A DNA stretch of 64,000 nucleotides from assembly GCA_965227335.1 (NCBI GenBank), contig CBDDFV010000001.1:682001-746000 (forward strand), given 5' to 3'. The DNA is from CBDDFV01 sp965227335. GTDB taxonomy: Bacteria > Planctomycetota > Phycisphaerae > Phycisphaerales > SM1A02. Position 1 is the stretch's first letter. Each line of letters starts with the position of its first letter. The translations under genes and the position numbers were made by a program. The notes beneath the pieces are model-generated. The model was not told the origin of the DNA and did not search any database. It was given only the letters and a program-made list of their open reading frames with translations. This document shows, piece after piece, positions 25,373-33,426 of the stretch.

Positions 25373-26812
25373 CTAGTGCGCGTTTTCGTGTGCGAATCCC
25401 TTGAAGATGGTCATCCACAGGATCCGCAGATCGAAGCGGATCGACCAGTTGCGGATATAGAAGAGGTCGTACTGCAGCCGTTTCTTGAGCGAGGTCGCGC
25501 CCCGCAGACCGTTCACCTGCGCCCACCCGGTCATGCCCGCCTTCACATTCTGACGCAGCATGTAGCCCCGCCAGTCGTCGCGGAATCGTTCGATCAATTC
25601 CGGGCGTTCCGGACGCGGGCCGACCAGCGACATCTCGCCGAGAATCACGTTGAACAACTGCGGGAGTTCGTCGAGGCTCGTCTTTCGCAGGAACTTGCCG
25701 ATCTTCGTGATCCGCGGGTCGTCCTTCTTCGTCCACGCGTCCGCGCCCTTGCCGGCGTCACGCAGGGCCTGGGCCTCCGCGTCGACGTGGTCCATCGTGC
25801 GGAACTTGAAGATCTTGAACCGCTGCCCGTTCAGACTCATCCGTTCCTGGCGGAAGATCACCGGCCCCGGACCCGACGCCCGCACCAGCGCGGCGATCAC
25901 CAGCATCGGGATCCCGAACACCAGCAACGCCGCCACGCCGCCCGCGAGATCCAGCACCCGCTTGTTCACCCGCGCCCAGCCCGCCAGCGGCGGCGTGCGT
26001 ACGGAGAGCACCGGCATCCCGTCGATCTCCGTCGCCACCATGTTCGTCGGCATGTACCGCGGATTCACGTCCGGCACGAGGCGAATGTCCACCGGGTACC
26101 GATCCAGCCGCGCCAGGATCTGCGGAATCAGATGCGTGTGCCGACCCGGCAGCGCGACGAACACGGCGGAAGGCAGCGTCTCGTCGAGAATCCGCTCGAG
26201 ATCGTCCAGCCCGCCCTTGATCGGCACGTCCAGACATTCGCTGCGACGCGTCGTCGGATGATGACTGATGAAGTAGCCCGGATGGATGCCCGTCCACGAG
26301 TTCCGGCGGAGCGTGCGGCAGACGACCTGGCCGAGACGGCCCGCCCCGATGATCGCCACGTGCCGCAGGTTCCAGCCCCGCTTGCGCAGGAGTCGCAGGG
26401 CGAGGCGGAAGGCGTACCGCCACGTCAGCAGCCCGATCCACGACAGGCCGGCGCACAGCACGTACTGAAGCCGGCTGTAGTCGACGAGCGTGTAGAGCGT
26501 CTTCTGGAAGAACGTGACGAACGCAATCGTCAGCCCGACCCCGATCACCACGCCCTTCGTGATCGCCCAGGCTTCGCTGTAGAAACGCTCGTGCCGACGC
26601 GCCACCCACAGCCGCGCCCAGACGAACGCGAGGATCATCATGGCGAGGTAGGTGGGGATCGGAATCGCGTGGGTGCGGAACGTCGCTGATTCGTCCGCCT
26701 CGGGGAAGACGTGGAAACGCAGGAAGTACGCGCCCACCGCCGCCGCCGCGAGGACCAGGAGGTCGCACGCGATCAGCACGCTGCGGAAGAACTGTTGCTG
26801 CTCACGGAGCAC
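25373..26812 (-). CDS. polyprenyl glycosylphosphotransferase (WcaJ/undecaprenyl-phosphate sugar-1-phosphate transferase)
   Basis: 479 residues starting at GTG with AGGA upstream. Four membrane helices near the N-terminus (LIACDLLVLAAAAVGAYFLR is the first) are followed by a CoA-binding-like Rossmann domain (VAIIGAGRLGQVVCRTLRRN). The C-terminal catalytic bacterial sugar transferase domain reads NKRVLDLAGGVAALLVFGIP, IFRQERMSLNGQRFKIFKFR, TSLDELPQLFNVILGEMSLV, GPRPERPELIERF and KAGMTGWAQVNGLRG. It loads the first sugar phosphate on undecaprenyl phosphate for an exopolysaccharide. Exosortase loci often sit near such genes, which fits the neighbouring exosortase-like gene. Confidence 0.93.
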   Translation of the reverse strand: MLREQQQFFRSVLIACDLLVLAAAAVGAYFLRFHVFPEADESATFRTHAIPIPTYLAMMILAFVWARLWVARRHERFYSEAWAITKGVVIGVGLTIAFVTFFQKTLYTLVDYSRLQYVLCAGLSWIGLLTWRYAFRLALRLLRKRGWNLRHVAIIGAGRLGQVVCRTLRRNSWTGIHPGYFISHHPTTRRSECLDVPIKGGLDDLERILDETLPSAVFVALPGRHTHLIPQILARLDRYPVDIRLVPDVNPRYMPTNMVATEIDGMPVLSVRTPPLAGWARVNKRVLDLAGGVAALLVFGIPMLVIAALVRASGPGPVIFRQERMSLNGQRFKIFKFRTMDHVDAEAQALRDAGKGADAWTKKDDPRITKIGKFLRKTSLDELPQLFNVILGEMSLVGPRPERPELIERFRDDWRGYMLRQNVKAGMTGWAQVNGLRGATSLKKRLQYDLFYIRNWSIRFDLRILWMTIFKGFAHENAH

Positions 26813-26863
26813 GTGATCCTGTCCTCTCGTCGCACGGGCCGGCGGGGCCGGTCGCGGCCGATC

Positions 26864-27805
26864 TCAGTCGTCCGTCCCGGTCCAGGGGGCGCCGCTCCGT
26901 GGATTGTCGAGGCTCGGCGCGAGTTGTTCAAGCGCCGTCCGAGCGTCAGGGGTCAGCGACTTCGGGGCGACGATCCGCACCACGGCGTAGAAATCGCCCC
27001 GTTCGTCCCCTGGTCCCTTCAGGCCCTGCGCCGGGACGCGGATCTTCGCGCCGCTGGAGGTTCCGGGCGGCACCCGCAGCGTCACGGCCCCTTTGAGCAG
27101 CGGCGCCTCGACCGCCGCCCCCAGCGCCGCCTCGGCGATCGTCAGGGGGACGTCCAGCAGCAGATCGAGCCCGTCCCGCCGGAACCACGGATGCGCGCCG
27201 ACCTTCACGGTCACGATCAGATCGCCCGCCGGCCCCCCTTGCGCCCCCGGGCGACCCTCGCCCTTGACCCGCAGCTTCGCCCCGTCCTCGACGCCGGCCG
27301 GAATCCGCACCTCGATCGTCTTCACCTCGCCCGCGTCCGTGTGCAGACGGAGCGTCTCCCGGCCGCCGTGGGCCGCCGTCATGAAGGTCACCTGCACGGT
27401 GCGGGTGAGGTCTTCGCCCCGTTGCGGCGGAGCCGGGCGCCCACCGGAGCGCGGCCCGCCGGGACCGAAGCCGCCGCCGTCGAACGGCGACCGCCCGCCC
27501 CCGAAGAACTCGCTGAAGATGTCCTCGAAGTTGACGTTGACGTGCGCCCCGCCCGGCCGCCCGCCCGCCCCGGGGGCGCGTCCGCCCACCCGACCGAACT
27601 GGTCGTACGCCTTGCGCTTCTCCGCGTCCGAGAGGACCTCGTAGGCCTCGTGGATCGCCGAGAAACGCTCCGCCGCGTCCGGCGCCGTGCTGACGTCCGG
27701 ATGGTGCTTGCGGGCCAGGTCCCGGTACGCGCGTCGGATCTCGTCGGCGGTGGCGGTGCGGGAGACCCCCAGCACCTTGTAGTAATCAGTCGTTCCGGAC
27801 GACAT
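26864..27805 (-). CDS. DnaJ/CbpA-type co-chaperone without zinc domain
   Basis: 313 residues. J-domain with HPD (DYYKVLGVSRTATADEIRRA, KHHPDVS, KRKAYDQFGRVGG), a Gly/Pro-rich linker with FEDIFSEFFGGG, then two substrate-binding beta domains (DLIVTVKVGAHPWFRRDGLD, LLDVPLTIAEAALGAAVEAP, VRIVAPKSL). The cysteine-rich zinc domain of DnaJ is absent, which is the CbpA arrangement. It stimulates DnaK ATPase and delivers unfolded substrates. GAGGG precedes the start. Divergent from tatC. Confidence 0.92.
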   Translation of the reverse strand: MSSGTTDYYKVLGVSRTATADEIRRAYRDLARKHHPDVSTAPDAAERFSAIHEAYEVLSDAEKRKAYDQFGRVGGRAPGAGGRPGGAHVNVNFEDIFSEFFGGGRSPFDGGGFGPGGPRSGGRPAPPQRGEDLTRTVQVTFMTAAHGGRETLRLHTDAGEVKTIEVRIPAGVEDGAKLRVKGEGRPGAQGGPAGDLIVTVKVGAHPWFRRDGLDLLLDVPLTIAEAALGAAVEAPLLKGAVTLRVPPGTSSGAKIRVPAQGLKGPGDERGDFYAVVRIVAPKSLTPDARTALEQLAPSLDNPRSGAPWTGTDD

Positions 27806-27922
27806 TCAACCCTCGTTCTGCCAATCAGTCCTTGGTCCGCCGCCGCTCAACCCGGCGGGCGCGGCGCGGACCTCGTATCCTATCGTCCTCCGCCGCTCGC
27901 GTCCGGCGCGGCCCCCAACCCG

Positions 27923-29131
27923 ATGGCGAAGTCTTCCCCGCCCCAATCCGGCTCCGCTCCCCGCGCTCTCGAGTTCGAGAGCCCGGAGCAGTTCACCATG
28001 AGCTTCGGCGATCACCTCGACGAGCTTCGCAAGCGGATCCTGTTCGCGATCCTCCCGCCGCTGCCCCTCGCCGTCGTCATCTTCTTCTTCAGCCCCACGA
28101 TCATCGATCTGCTGCTTCGCCCGCTCTACCGCGTGCTCGGCGAAGCCGGCCTCCCCCAGCAGGTGCAGGCCCTCGGACCGCCCGAAGTCGTGGTCACGCA
28201 GCTCAAGCTCAGCCTGATCGCCGCCCTGATCTTCTCCGGCCCGTGGCTGCTCTGGCAGGCGTGGCTCTTCATCAGTCCCGGCCTCTACACCCACGAACGC
28301 CGCTTCGTCCACTGGCTCCTTCCCGGCAGCGCGATCCTCACCGTGGCCGGCGTCGCGCTGATGTACTTCGCGATGCTCCCCCTCATGCTGCGGGTCCTGG
28401 TCATGTTCGGCAGCTCGCTCAACCTGACGCCGCCCGAAATCACGACCGACGCCGTCCCCGCCCCCATCGTCGCCCCCGCCGCCGGCGTCCCCGCCGTCAC
28501 CGCCGATCCGCCCGACCCCGAGCCCGGGCAGATCTGGATCAAGCTGCCCGAAGCCGTCCTGCGGATCGCCGTCATCCCCGACGCCGAGACCGGCGAGATC
28601 GTCACCTACCAGATCGCCATGACCGCGGGGACCATGGTCAGCCAGCAGTACCGGATGTCCGAGTACATCAACTTCGTCCTGCTGCTCTTCCTCGCCATCG
28701 CCATCGCCTTCCAGATGCCCCTCGTGATCCTCCTCCTCGGATGGCTCGGACTGGCTTCAGTGGAGTGGCTCGCGTCGCGACGACGGTACGCCCTTCTCGT
28801 GTGCGGCGTGCTCGCGGCGGTGATCACCCCCGCCGACGTGGTCTCCATGGTCGTCATGCTCATCCCCCTCTACGCCCTCTACGAATTCGGGATCCTCCTC
28901 CTCCGCATCGCCCCCGCCTCCAAGGTCGCCGAGGGTCGCGTCTTCAGCTTCGGCGGCGCCCGCGGCACGTCCGGAAAGAGCCGTCCGGCTGATTCTCGGG
29001 CCTCCTCGCAATCGGACCCGCCCGCACAAACGACAGGCGAGGACCAGACCGACCCGAAAGGTCCGCCGCCGGGGACGATCGGCCAGCCTCGCCGGGAAAC
29101 GCCCGATGACGAGACCGGCGAGGACGCATGA
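27923..29131 (+). CDS. tatC: Sec-independent protein translocase TatC
   Basis: TatC recognises twin-arginine signal peptides and forms the core of the Tat translocon. 402 residues, against about 250 in Escherichia coli. The N-terminal signature MSFGDHLDELRKRILFAILP is present. Helix 2 includes LIAALIFSGPWLLWQAWLFI with SPGLYTHERRFV, helix 3 includes AILTVAGVALMYFAMLPLML, helix 4 has IAFQMPLVILLLGWLGL, and helix 5 has CGVLAAVITPADVVSMVVML. Two additions stand out: about 80 residues between helices 3 and 4 (Pro/Ala-rich, then a beta-like part) and a hydrophilic C-terminal tail of about 60 residues. The stop overlaps the tadA start (ATGA). Confidence 0.93.
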   Translation: MAKSSPPQSGSAPRALEFESPEQFTMSFGDHLDELRKRILFAILPPLPLAVVIFFFSPTIIDLLLRPLYRVLGEAGLPQQVQALGPPEVVVTQLKLSLIAALIFSGPWLLWQAWLFISPGLYTHERRFVHWLLPGSAILTVAGVALMYFAMLPLMLRVLVMFGSSLNLTPPEITTDAVPAPIVAPAAGVPAVTADPPDPEPGQIWIKLPEAVLRIAVIPDAETGEIVTYQIAMTAGTMVSQQYRMSEYINFVLLLFLAIAIAFQMPLVILLLGWLGLASVEWLASRRRYALLVCGVLAAVITPADVVSMVVMLIPLYALYEFGILLLRIAPASKVAEGRVFSFGGARGTSGKSRPADSRASSQSDPPAQTTGEDQTDPKGPPPGTIGQPRRETPDDETGEDA

Positions 29132-29733
29132 GACGCCGGATGTCACACCGACGCCGGATCCGTCGATCCGTCCGCCGGAGGAGACTTGTTCAGATGGCCC
29201 TGACCCTGCGGTCAAGCTCGCATCCCGATCTGACGGACATCGACTTCGCGATGATGCGTCGCGCTATCGAACTCGCGGAAACCGCCGCCCGGCAGGGCGA
29301 GGTCCCCGTCGGCGCCGTCGTCTATCGGACCCTCGACGACGGCCAGGTCGAGATCGTCGCCGAAGCGTACAACAACCGCGAACAGACGAACGATCCCACC
29401 GGTCACGCCGAACTCGTCGCCGTCGCCAAGGCGGGACGAAAACTCGACGAGTGGCGCCTCAGCGACTGCAGCCTCGCCGTCACGCTCGAGCCCTGCCCGA
29501 TGTGCGCCGGCGCGATCGTCAACGCCCGTGTCGGACGCGTCATCTACGGCGCGACCGACCCCAAGGCGGGCGCGGTCGAAACGCTCTACGCGATCGCCAC
29601 CGACCCCCGGCTCAACCACGCCGCGACCGTCATCGGCGGCGTCTACGCGGAGCAGTGCGGCCAGCTGCTGACCTCCTTCTTCAAGGAGCGACGCAAAGCG
29701 AAGCAGAAGGCCCGACGCAAGGCCGCCGGCTGA
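29128..29733 (+). CDS. tadA: tRNA-specific adenosine deaminase
   Basis: TadA converts A34 to inosine in tRNA-Arg(ACG). The zinc-site motifs are intact: GHAELVAV (His and the proton-shuttling Glu) and PCPMCAGAIV (two Cys). These are preceded by QGEVPVGAVVYR and followed by GRVIYGATDPKAGAVETLY. From the ATG at 29128 (ATGA overlap with tatC) the product is 201 residues with a very Arg-rich leader. The ATG at 29194 (MALTLRSSSH) gives a more usual 179 residues and may be the real start. The C-terminus is basic (KERRKAKQKARRKAAG), as in other TadA proteins. Confidence 0.92.
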   Translation: MRRRMSHRRRIRRSVRRRRLVQMALTLRSSSHPDLTDIDFAMMRRAIELAETAARQGEVPVGAVVYRTLDDGQVEIVAEAYNNREQTNDPTGHAELVAVAKAGRKLDEWRLSDCSLAVTLEPCPMCAGAIVNARVGRVIYGATDPKAGAVETLYAIATDPRLNHAATVIGGVYAEQCGQLLTSFFKERRKAKQKARRKAAG

Positions 29734-29752
29734 TCGCCCCGGCCCGCTCGCC

Positions 29753-29758
29753 TACCAT
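29753..29758 (+). promoter_or_regulatory. TACCAT -10-like box, leaderless spacing
   Basis: Eight bases before the ATG at 29767 of the HAD gene. Weak alone. Confidence 0.3.
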
Positions 29759-29766
29759 CCGACATC

Positions 29767-30441
29767 ATGACGACCCACGACGCGGCAAACGGCGTCCGCC
29801 TGGTGTGCTTTGATCTCGGCGGCGTCCTCATCCGGATTCACCGGACCTGGTCGAGCGCCTGCCGCGCCGTCGGACTCGACGTGCGCACGTCCGACATCGA
29901 TACGCGGTTCGCCGCCCTCAGCGATCCCGTCATCGAGGCCTACCAGACCGGCCGCCTCACGCCCGACGAATTCGCCCGCACGCTGAGCCGGGCGATCGAC
30001 GGTCTCTACACGCCGGAAGAAGTCGACCGTGTCCATCGCGCGTGGACGCGGGACGAATACCCCGGCGCGCCGAATCTCGTGCGCGACCTCAACGCCGCGG
30101 GCGTCCACACCGCGTGCCTGTCCAACACCAACGTCGCCCACTGGGAGATGATCATCAGCGGTCCGGCGATGCAGGCCCTCCGCACGCCGCTCGCGTCGCA
30201 CGAAATGGGGCTGCACAAACCCGACGCCGCGATCTACGCGGCGGCCGAAGACCATTTCAACGGTCATCGCGCCGACGCGGTGCTCTTCTTCGACGATCTC
30301 CCGGAGAACGTCGCCGCCGCGCGTGCGCACGGCTGGCGGGCGGAGCTGGTGGATCATGATGTGGAATGCACCGCCGCGCAGATTCGGGCGTATCTGCAGT
30401 CGCACGGCGCCCTGCCCGCCCCCGGCTCCGCCGGGGGTTAA
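29767..30441 (+). CDS. HAD-superfamily hydrolase (YihX-like)
   Basis: 224 residues. HAD motif I is FDLGGVLI, with Gly at the second Asp position as in YihX-type enzymes. Motif II is in TACLSNTN, motif III is the Lys in HKPDAAIY, and motif IV is FFDDLPENV. A small-molecule phosphatase is likely; the substrate cannot be told. The last residues (APGSAGG) and the TAA stop are encoded by a family A hairpin repeat, so the repeat has been captured as coding sequence. Confidence 0.88.
   Translation: MTTHDAANGVRLVCFDLGGVLIRIHRTWSSACRAVGLDVRTSDIDTRFAALSDPVIEAYQTGRLTPDEFARTLSRAIDGLYTPEEVDRVHRAWTRDEYPGAPNLVRDLNAAGVHTACLSNTNVAHWEMIISGPAMQALRTPLASHEMGLHKPDAAIYAAAEDHFNGHRADAVLFFDDLPENVAAARAHGWRAELVDHDVECTAAQIRAYLQSHGALPAPGSAGG
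30419..30437 (-). repeat. family A hairpin forming the end of the HAD gene
   Basis: CCCCCGGC-TCC-GCCGGGGG, perfect 8-bp stem with triloop, followed by TTAACGCC; the TAA serves as the stop codon of the preceding gene. Confidence 0.85.
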
Positions 30442-30469
30442 CGCCCGACCGTCACGTGATGCCCGGCGA

Positions 30470-30601
30470 AAATGAGTAGGTTCGGCCCCCGGCCCAACAT
30501 CGACTCGCCCGAGTTGCACGTTCGTGTCGGGCCGGGGCCCGACCTGCACGCTACGGCGACCGATATCGACGGACGACGACCGACGACCGATATCGACGGA
30601 C
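30470..30601 (+). repeat. inverted repeat plus 18-bp direct repeat in the HAD-gyrB gap
   Basis: GGCCCCCGGCCC near 30486 pairs imperfectly with GGGCCGGGGCC near 30527, enclosing a smaller CTCGCCCGAG hairpin. Downstream CGACCGATATCGACGGAC occurs twice (30557-30574 and 30584-30601), each containing the palindrome CGATATCG. Confidence 0.75.
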
Positions 30602-30642
30602 CACAACGTGGGCCGCTGGTGTCGCCGATCATCCGATGGTGG

Positions 30643-30729
30643 TTTGGCGTTGACCCCCGGTTTGGCGTTGACGACGCCCGGTTTGGCGTTGACCCCCGGC
30701 TTGGCGTTGACCCCCGGCGGAGCCGGGGG
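30643..30729 (+). repeat. short tandem repeat ending in a full family A hairpin
   Basis: TTTGGCGTTGA (or CTTGGCGTTGA) occurs at 30643, 30661, 30682 and 30700, each followed by CCCCCGG or a variant of it. The last copy runs into the complete hairpin CCCCCGGC-GGA-GCCGGGGG (30711-30729), 14 bases before the gyrB stop on the other strand. Confidence 0.85.
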
Positions 30730-30743
30730 CTGGGGGGGCGCCA

Positions 30744-33332
30744 TTACAGATCCAGGTTCTTCACCTCGAGCGCGTGCCGCTCGATGTACGAGCGTCGATT
30801 CTCGACGTTCTCGCCCATCAGGGTCGCGAAGAGCTGGTCCGCGTCCGACGCCGAATCCCACGTCACCCGCAGGAGGACGCGATGTTCCGGATCCATCGTC
30901 GTGTCCCACAGCTCGATCGGGTTCATCTCGCCCAGACCCTTGAACCGCTTCAGCTCCAGACCGCGACGACCCACGTCGTACAACGTCGCGATGATCGCCG
31001 GAATGTTCGCGGCCTCGACCACGTCCGCCTTGTCCGACGACGGGTCCACGATCCACGCGTACCGCGTCGGCAGCTTGTCGCCGGCGACCGACTCCTCCTG
31101 CACCAGCGTCCAGTCTTCGATGTCGATGCCGAACTCGGTCAGACGCTCGAACACCTTCTCCAGCTCGCGGTTCTCGTGGAGCTCCCGCAGCGTGGCCAGA
31201 CGCGCGGCGTCGCCGTTCTTGCCGTTGGATGAACTCCCGATGTCGTCCCGGACCAGATCCTCCGCGTCGATGAACGACAACGCATCCCCCTCCGACCAGA
31301 ACAGCTTCGCCCCGCCCGCCCACATCACCCGGTGCGTCGGCAGTCGGCCCGCGTTCGTCGGATCATCGTCCCGGGCGTTGAGCAGCGCCGGAAACGGCGT
31401 GCCCCGCCGCTGCGCCACGCCCACGAGGTCGTTCAGCCGCTCGAGCGTGCGCACCAGTCGGGCCAGATCATCGCCCTCGATCCGCAAGGTCTCGTTCTCT
31501 TCGTCGTCCCGGATCACCAGCACCGCCGACTGCAACGCGAGGTCCGTCAGCTCCCGCGTGAGTTGCCCCTCGTTGAGCACGTACTGCGTCTTCTTCCCCC
31601 GCGAGATCTGATAGAGCGGCGGCTGGGCGAGGTAGATCTTGCCCTGGCGGATCAGCTCCGGCATCTGTCGGAAGAAGAACGTCAGCAACAGCGTGCGGAT
31701 GTGCGACCCGTCGACGTCCGCGTCCGTCATGATGATGATGCGGCCGTAACGGAGCCGCGAGATGTCGAAGTCCTCGCCGATGCCGCATTGCAGGGCCTGA
31801 ATGAGGACGCGGATCTCCTCGAAGCCGAGGATCTTGTCCAGCCGCGCCTTCTCGACGTTGAGGATCTTGCCCCGCAGCGGCAGGATCGCCTGCGTCTGGT
31901 GATCGCGTCCGCCCTTGGCGGAGCCGCCCGCGGAGTCGCCTTCGACGATGAACAGTTCGCTGCGATCGACGTCGTTGGTCGCACAGTCCGCCAGCTTGGC
32001 GGGCATGCCGCCCGAGTCGAGCGCGCCCTTGCGCTTGATCAGCTCCCGCGCCTTGCGGGCCGCCTCGCGGGCCTGGGCGGCGAGGATCGCCTTCGTGCAG
32101 ATCTTCTTCGCCTCGCCGGGATTCTCCTCCAGCCACGCGGCGAGCTGATCCCCGATCGCGGACGACACGAACGCCTCCGCCTCCGGGTTGAGCAGCTTTT
32201 CCTTGGTCTGGTTGTTGAACTGCGGATCCGGCAGCTTCACCGACACCACCGCGCACAGACCCTCGCGAAGATCGTCGCCCGACGGCGTGATGTTCTTCAG
32301 CAGGTTGTTGCGTTTGGCGTAGTTGTTGATCGTCCGCGTGACCGCCGTCTTGAAGCCGAGCACATGGGTGCCGCCGTCCGGGTTCACGATGTTGTTGCCG
32401 AAGGCGAGCAGCATCTCGCTCGTCGAGTCGGTGTACTGCATCGCGACGTCGCAGACGAGCCCCGTCTCCTCGTCGTCGCGCATCACGCTGATCACCGGGC
32501 TCACCGTCGTCTTCGCCCGGTTCAGATACTCCACGTAGCCCGCGAGGCCGCGCTCGTCCTCGAACACCTCCTGCTTCGGCTCGCCCGATTCATCGACGCG
32601 TTCGTCGATCAGCCGGATCGTCACCCCCGGGTTCAGGTACGCGAGCTCCCGCAGGCGATGCTGCAGGATCTCGAAGCGGAACTCCGTGTCGGGGAAGATC
32701 TGGTGATCCGGCCGGAAACTGATCCGCGTGCCGGACCGGACCTTCTTGTCCTCGCTCCGCTCCGCGATCACTTCCAGCGGTTGCGCGATGTCGCCGCGCT
32801 CGAAGGTGATGAGGTACGTCTTGTCCGGCTTGACGACCTCGACTTCCGTCCACTCCGACAACGCGTTCACGCACTTCACGCCGACCCCGTGCAGACCGCC
32901 GGAGACCTTGTACGCGTTGTCGTCGAACTTCCCGCCCGCGTGGACCTCGGTCATGATGACCTCGACCGCGGCGCGGCCGTTGATCGCCGGGTTCTCATGC
33001 TTCATCGGATCGACCGGCATGCCCCGCCCGTCGTCGATCACGGTGCACGAGCCGTCGACGCCGATCCGCACCGTCACCAGACTCGCGTGACCCGCCATCA
33101 CCTCGTCGATCGCGTTGTCCACGCACTCGTAGACGAGGTGGTGCAACGCGTTCAGTCCCGTGCCGCCGACGTACATCCCCGGCCGCTTGCGGATCGCCTC
33201 CAGCCCTTCCAGCACCTGGATCGACTCGGACGTGTAGTCGCCCCGACGGAGCGCGGCCTCAGCGACCGCGGGGTCCACGGACGGGTCGAGCGGCTGGTCC
33301 GCGGGCGGGGGAGACTCGGGCGAAGTGGTCAT
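30744..33332 (-). CDS. gyrB: DNA gyrase subunit B
   Basis: ATPase subunit of gyrase, 862 residues. GHKL ATPase: VLEGLEAIRKRPGMYVG, ECVDNAIDEVMAG, VIDDGRGMPVD, SGGLHGVGVKCVNALS. Transducer: QFNNQTKEKLLNPE. Toprim: SELFIVEGDSAGGSAKGGRD, RGKILNVEKARLDKIL, IIIMTDADVDGSHIRTLLLT. C-terminal: LELKRFKGLGEMNPIELWDT. An insertion of about 100 residues lies between the Toprim part and the C-terminus (VLVIRDDEENETLRIEGDDL), as in many long GyrB proteins. Complete and typical. gyrA is not in this window. Sequence 75 bases upstream of the start contains TAAAAT preceded by TGC, a likely -10 element. Confidence 0.97.
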   Translation of the reverse strand: MTTSPESPPPADQPLDPSVDPAVAEAALRRGDYTSESIQVLEGLEAIRKRPGMYVGGTGLNALHHLVYECVDNAIDEVMAGHASLVTVRIGVDGSCTVIDDGRGMPVDPMKHENPAINGRAAVEVIMTEVHAGGKFDDNAYKVSGGLHGVGVKCVNALSEWTEVEVVKPDKTYLITFERGDIAQPLEVIAERSEDKKVRSGTRISFRPDHQIFPDTEFRFEILQHRLRELAYLNPGVTIRLIDERVDESGEPKQEVFEDERGLAGYVEYLNRAKTTVSPVISVMRDDEETGLVCDVAMQYTDSTSEMLLAFGNNIVNPDGGTHVLGFKTAVTRTINNYAKRNNLLKNITPSGDDLREGLCAVVSVKLPDPQFNNQTKEKLLNPEAEAFVSSAIGDQLAAWLEENPGEAKKICTKAILAAQAREAARKARELIKRKGALDSGGMPAKLADCATNDVDRSELFIVEGDSAGGSAKGGRDHQTQAILPLRGKILNVEKARLDKILGFEEIRVLIQALQCGIGEDFDISRLRYGRIIIMTDADVDGSHIRTLLLTFFFRQMPELIRQGKIYLAQPPLYQISRGKKTQYVLNEGQLTRELTDLALQSAVLVIRDDEENETLRIEGDDLARLVRTLERLNDLVGVAQRRGTPFPALLNARDDDPTNAGRLPTHRVMWAGGAKLFWSEGDALSFIDAEDLVRDDIGSSSNGKNGDAARLATLRELHENRELEKVFERLTEFGIDIEDWTLVQEESVAGDKLPTRYAWIVDPSSDKADVVEAANIPAIIATLYDVGRRGLELKRFKGLGEMNPIELWDTTMDPEHRVLLRVTWDSASDADQLFATLMGENVENRRSYIERHALEVKNLDL

Positions 33333-33405
33333 GCAGGGTCTCGGCTGAGGACAGGAACGGACGCCCCGGAGAACGCCCCGGGGGGACGATGCAACGCCCC
33401 CAAAA

Positions 33406-33420
33406 GACCCTCCATTTTAG
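33406..33420 (-). promoter_or_regulatory. extended -10-like element upstream of gyrB
   Basis: On the minus strand TGTGCTAAAATGG: a TAAAAT hexamer with an upstream TGn, about 75 bases before the gyrB ATG. No recognisable -35. Confidence 0.4.
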
Positions 33421-33426
33421 CACAAT

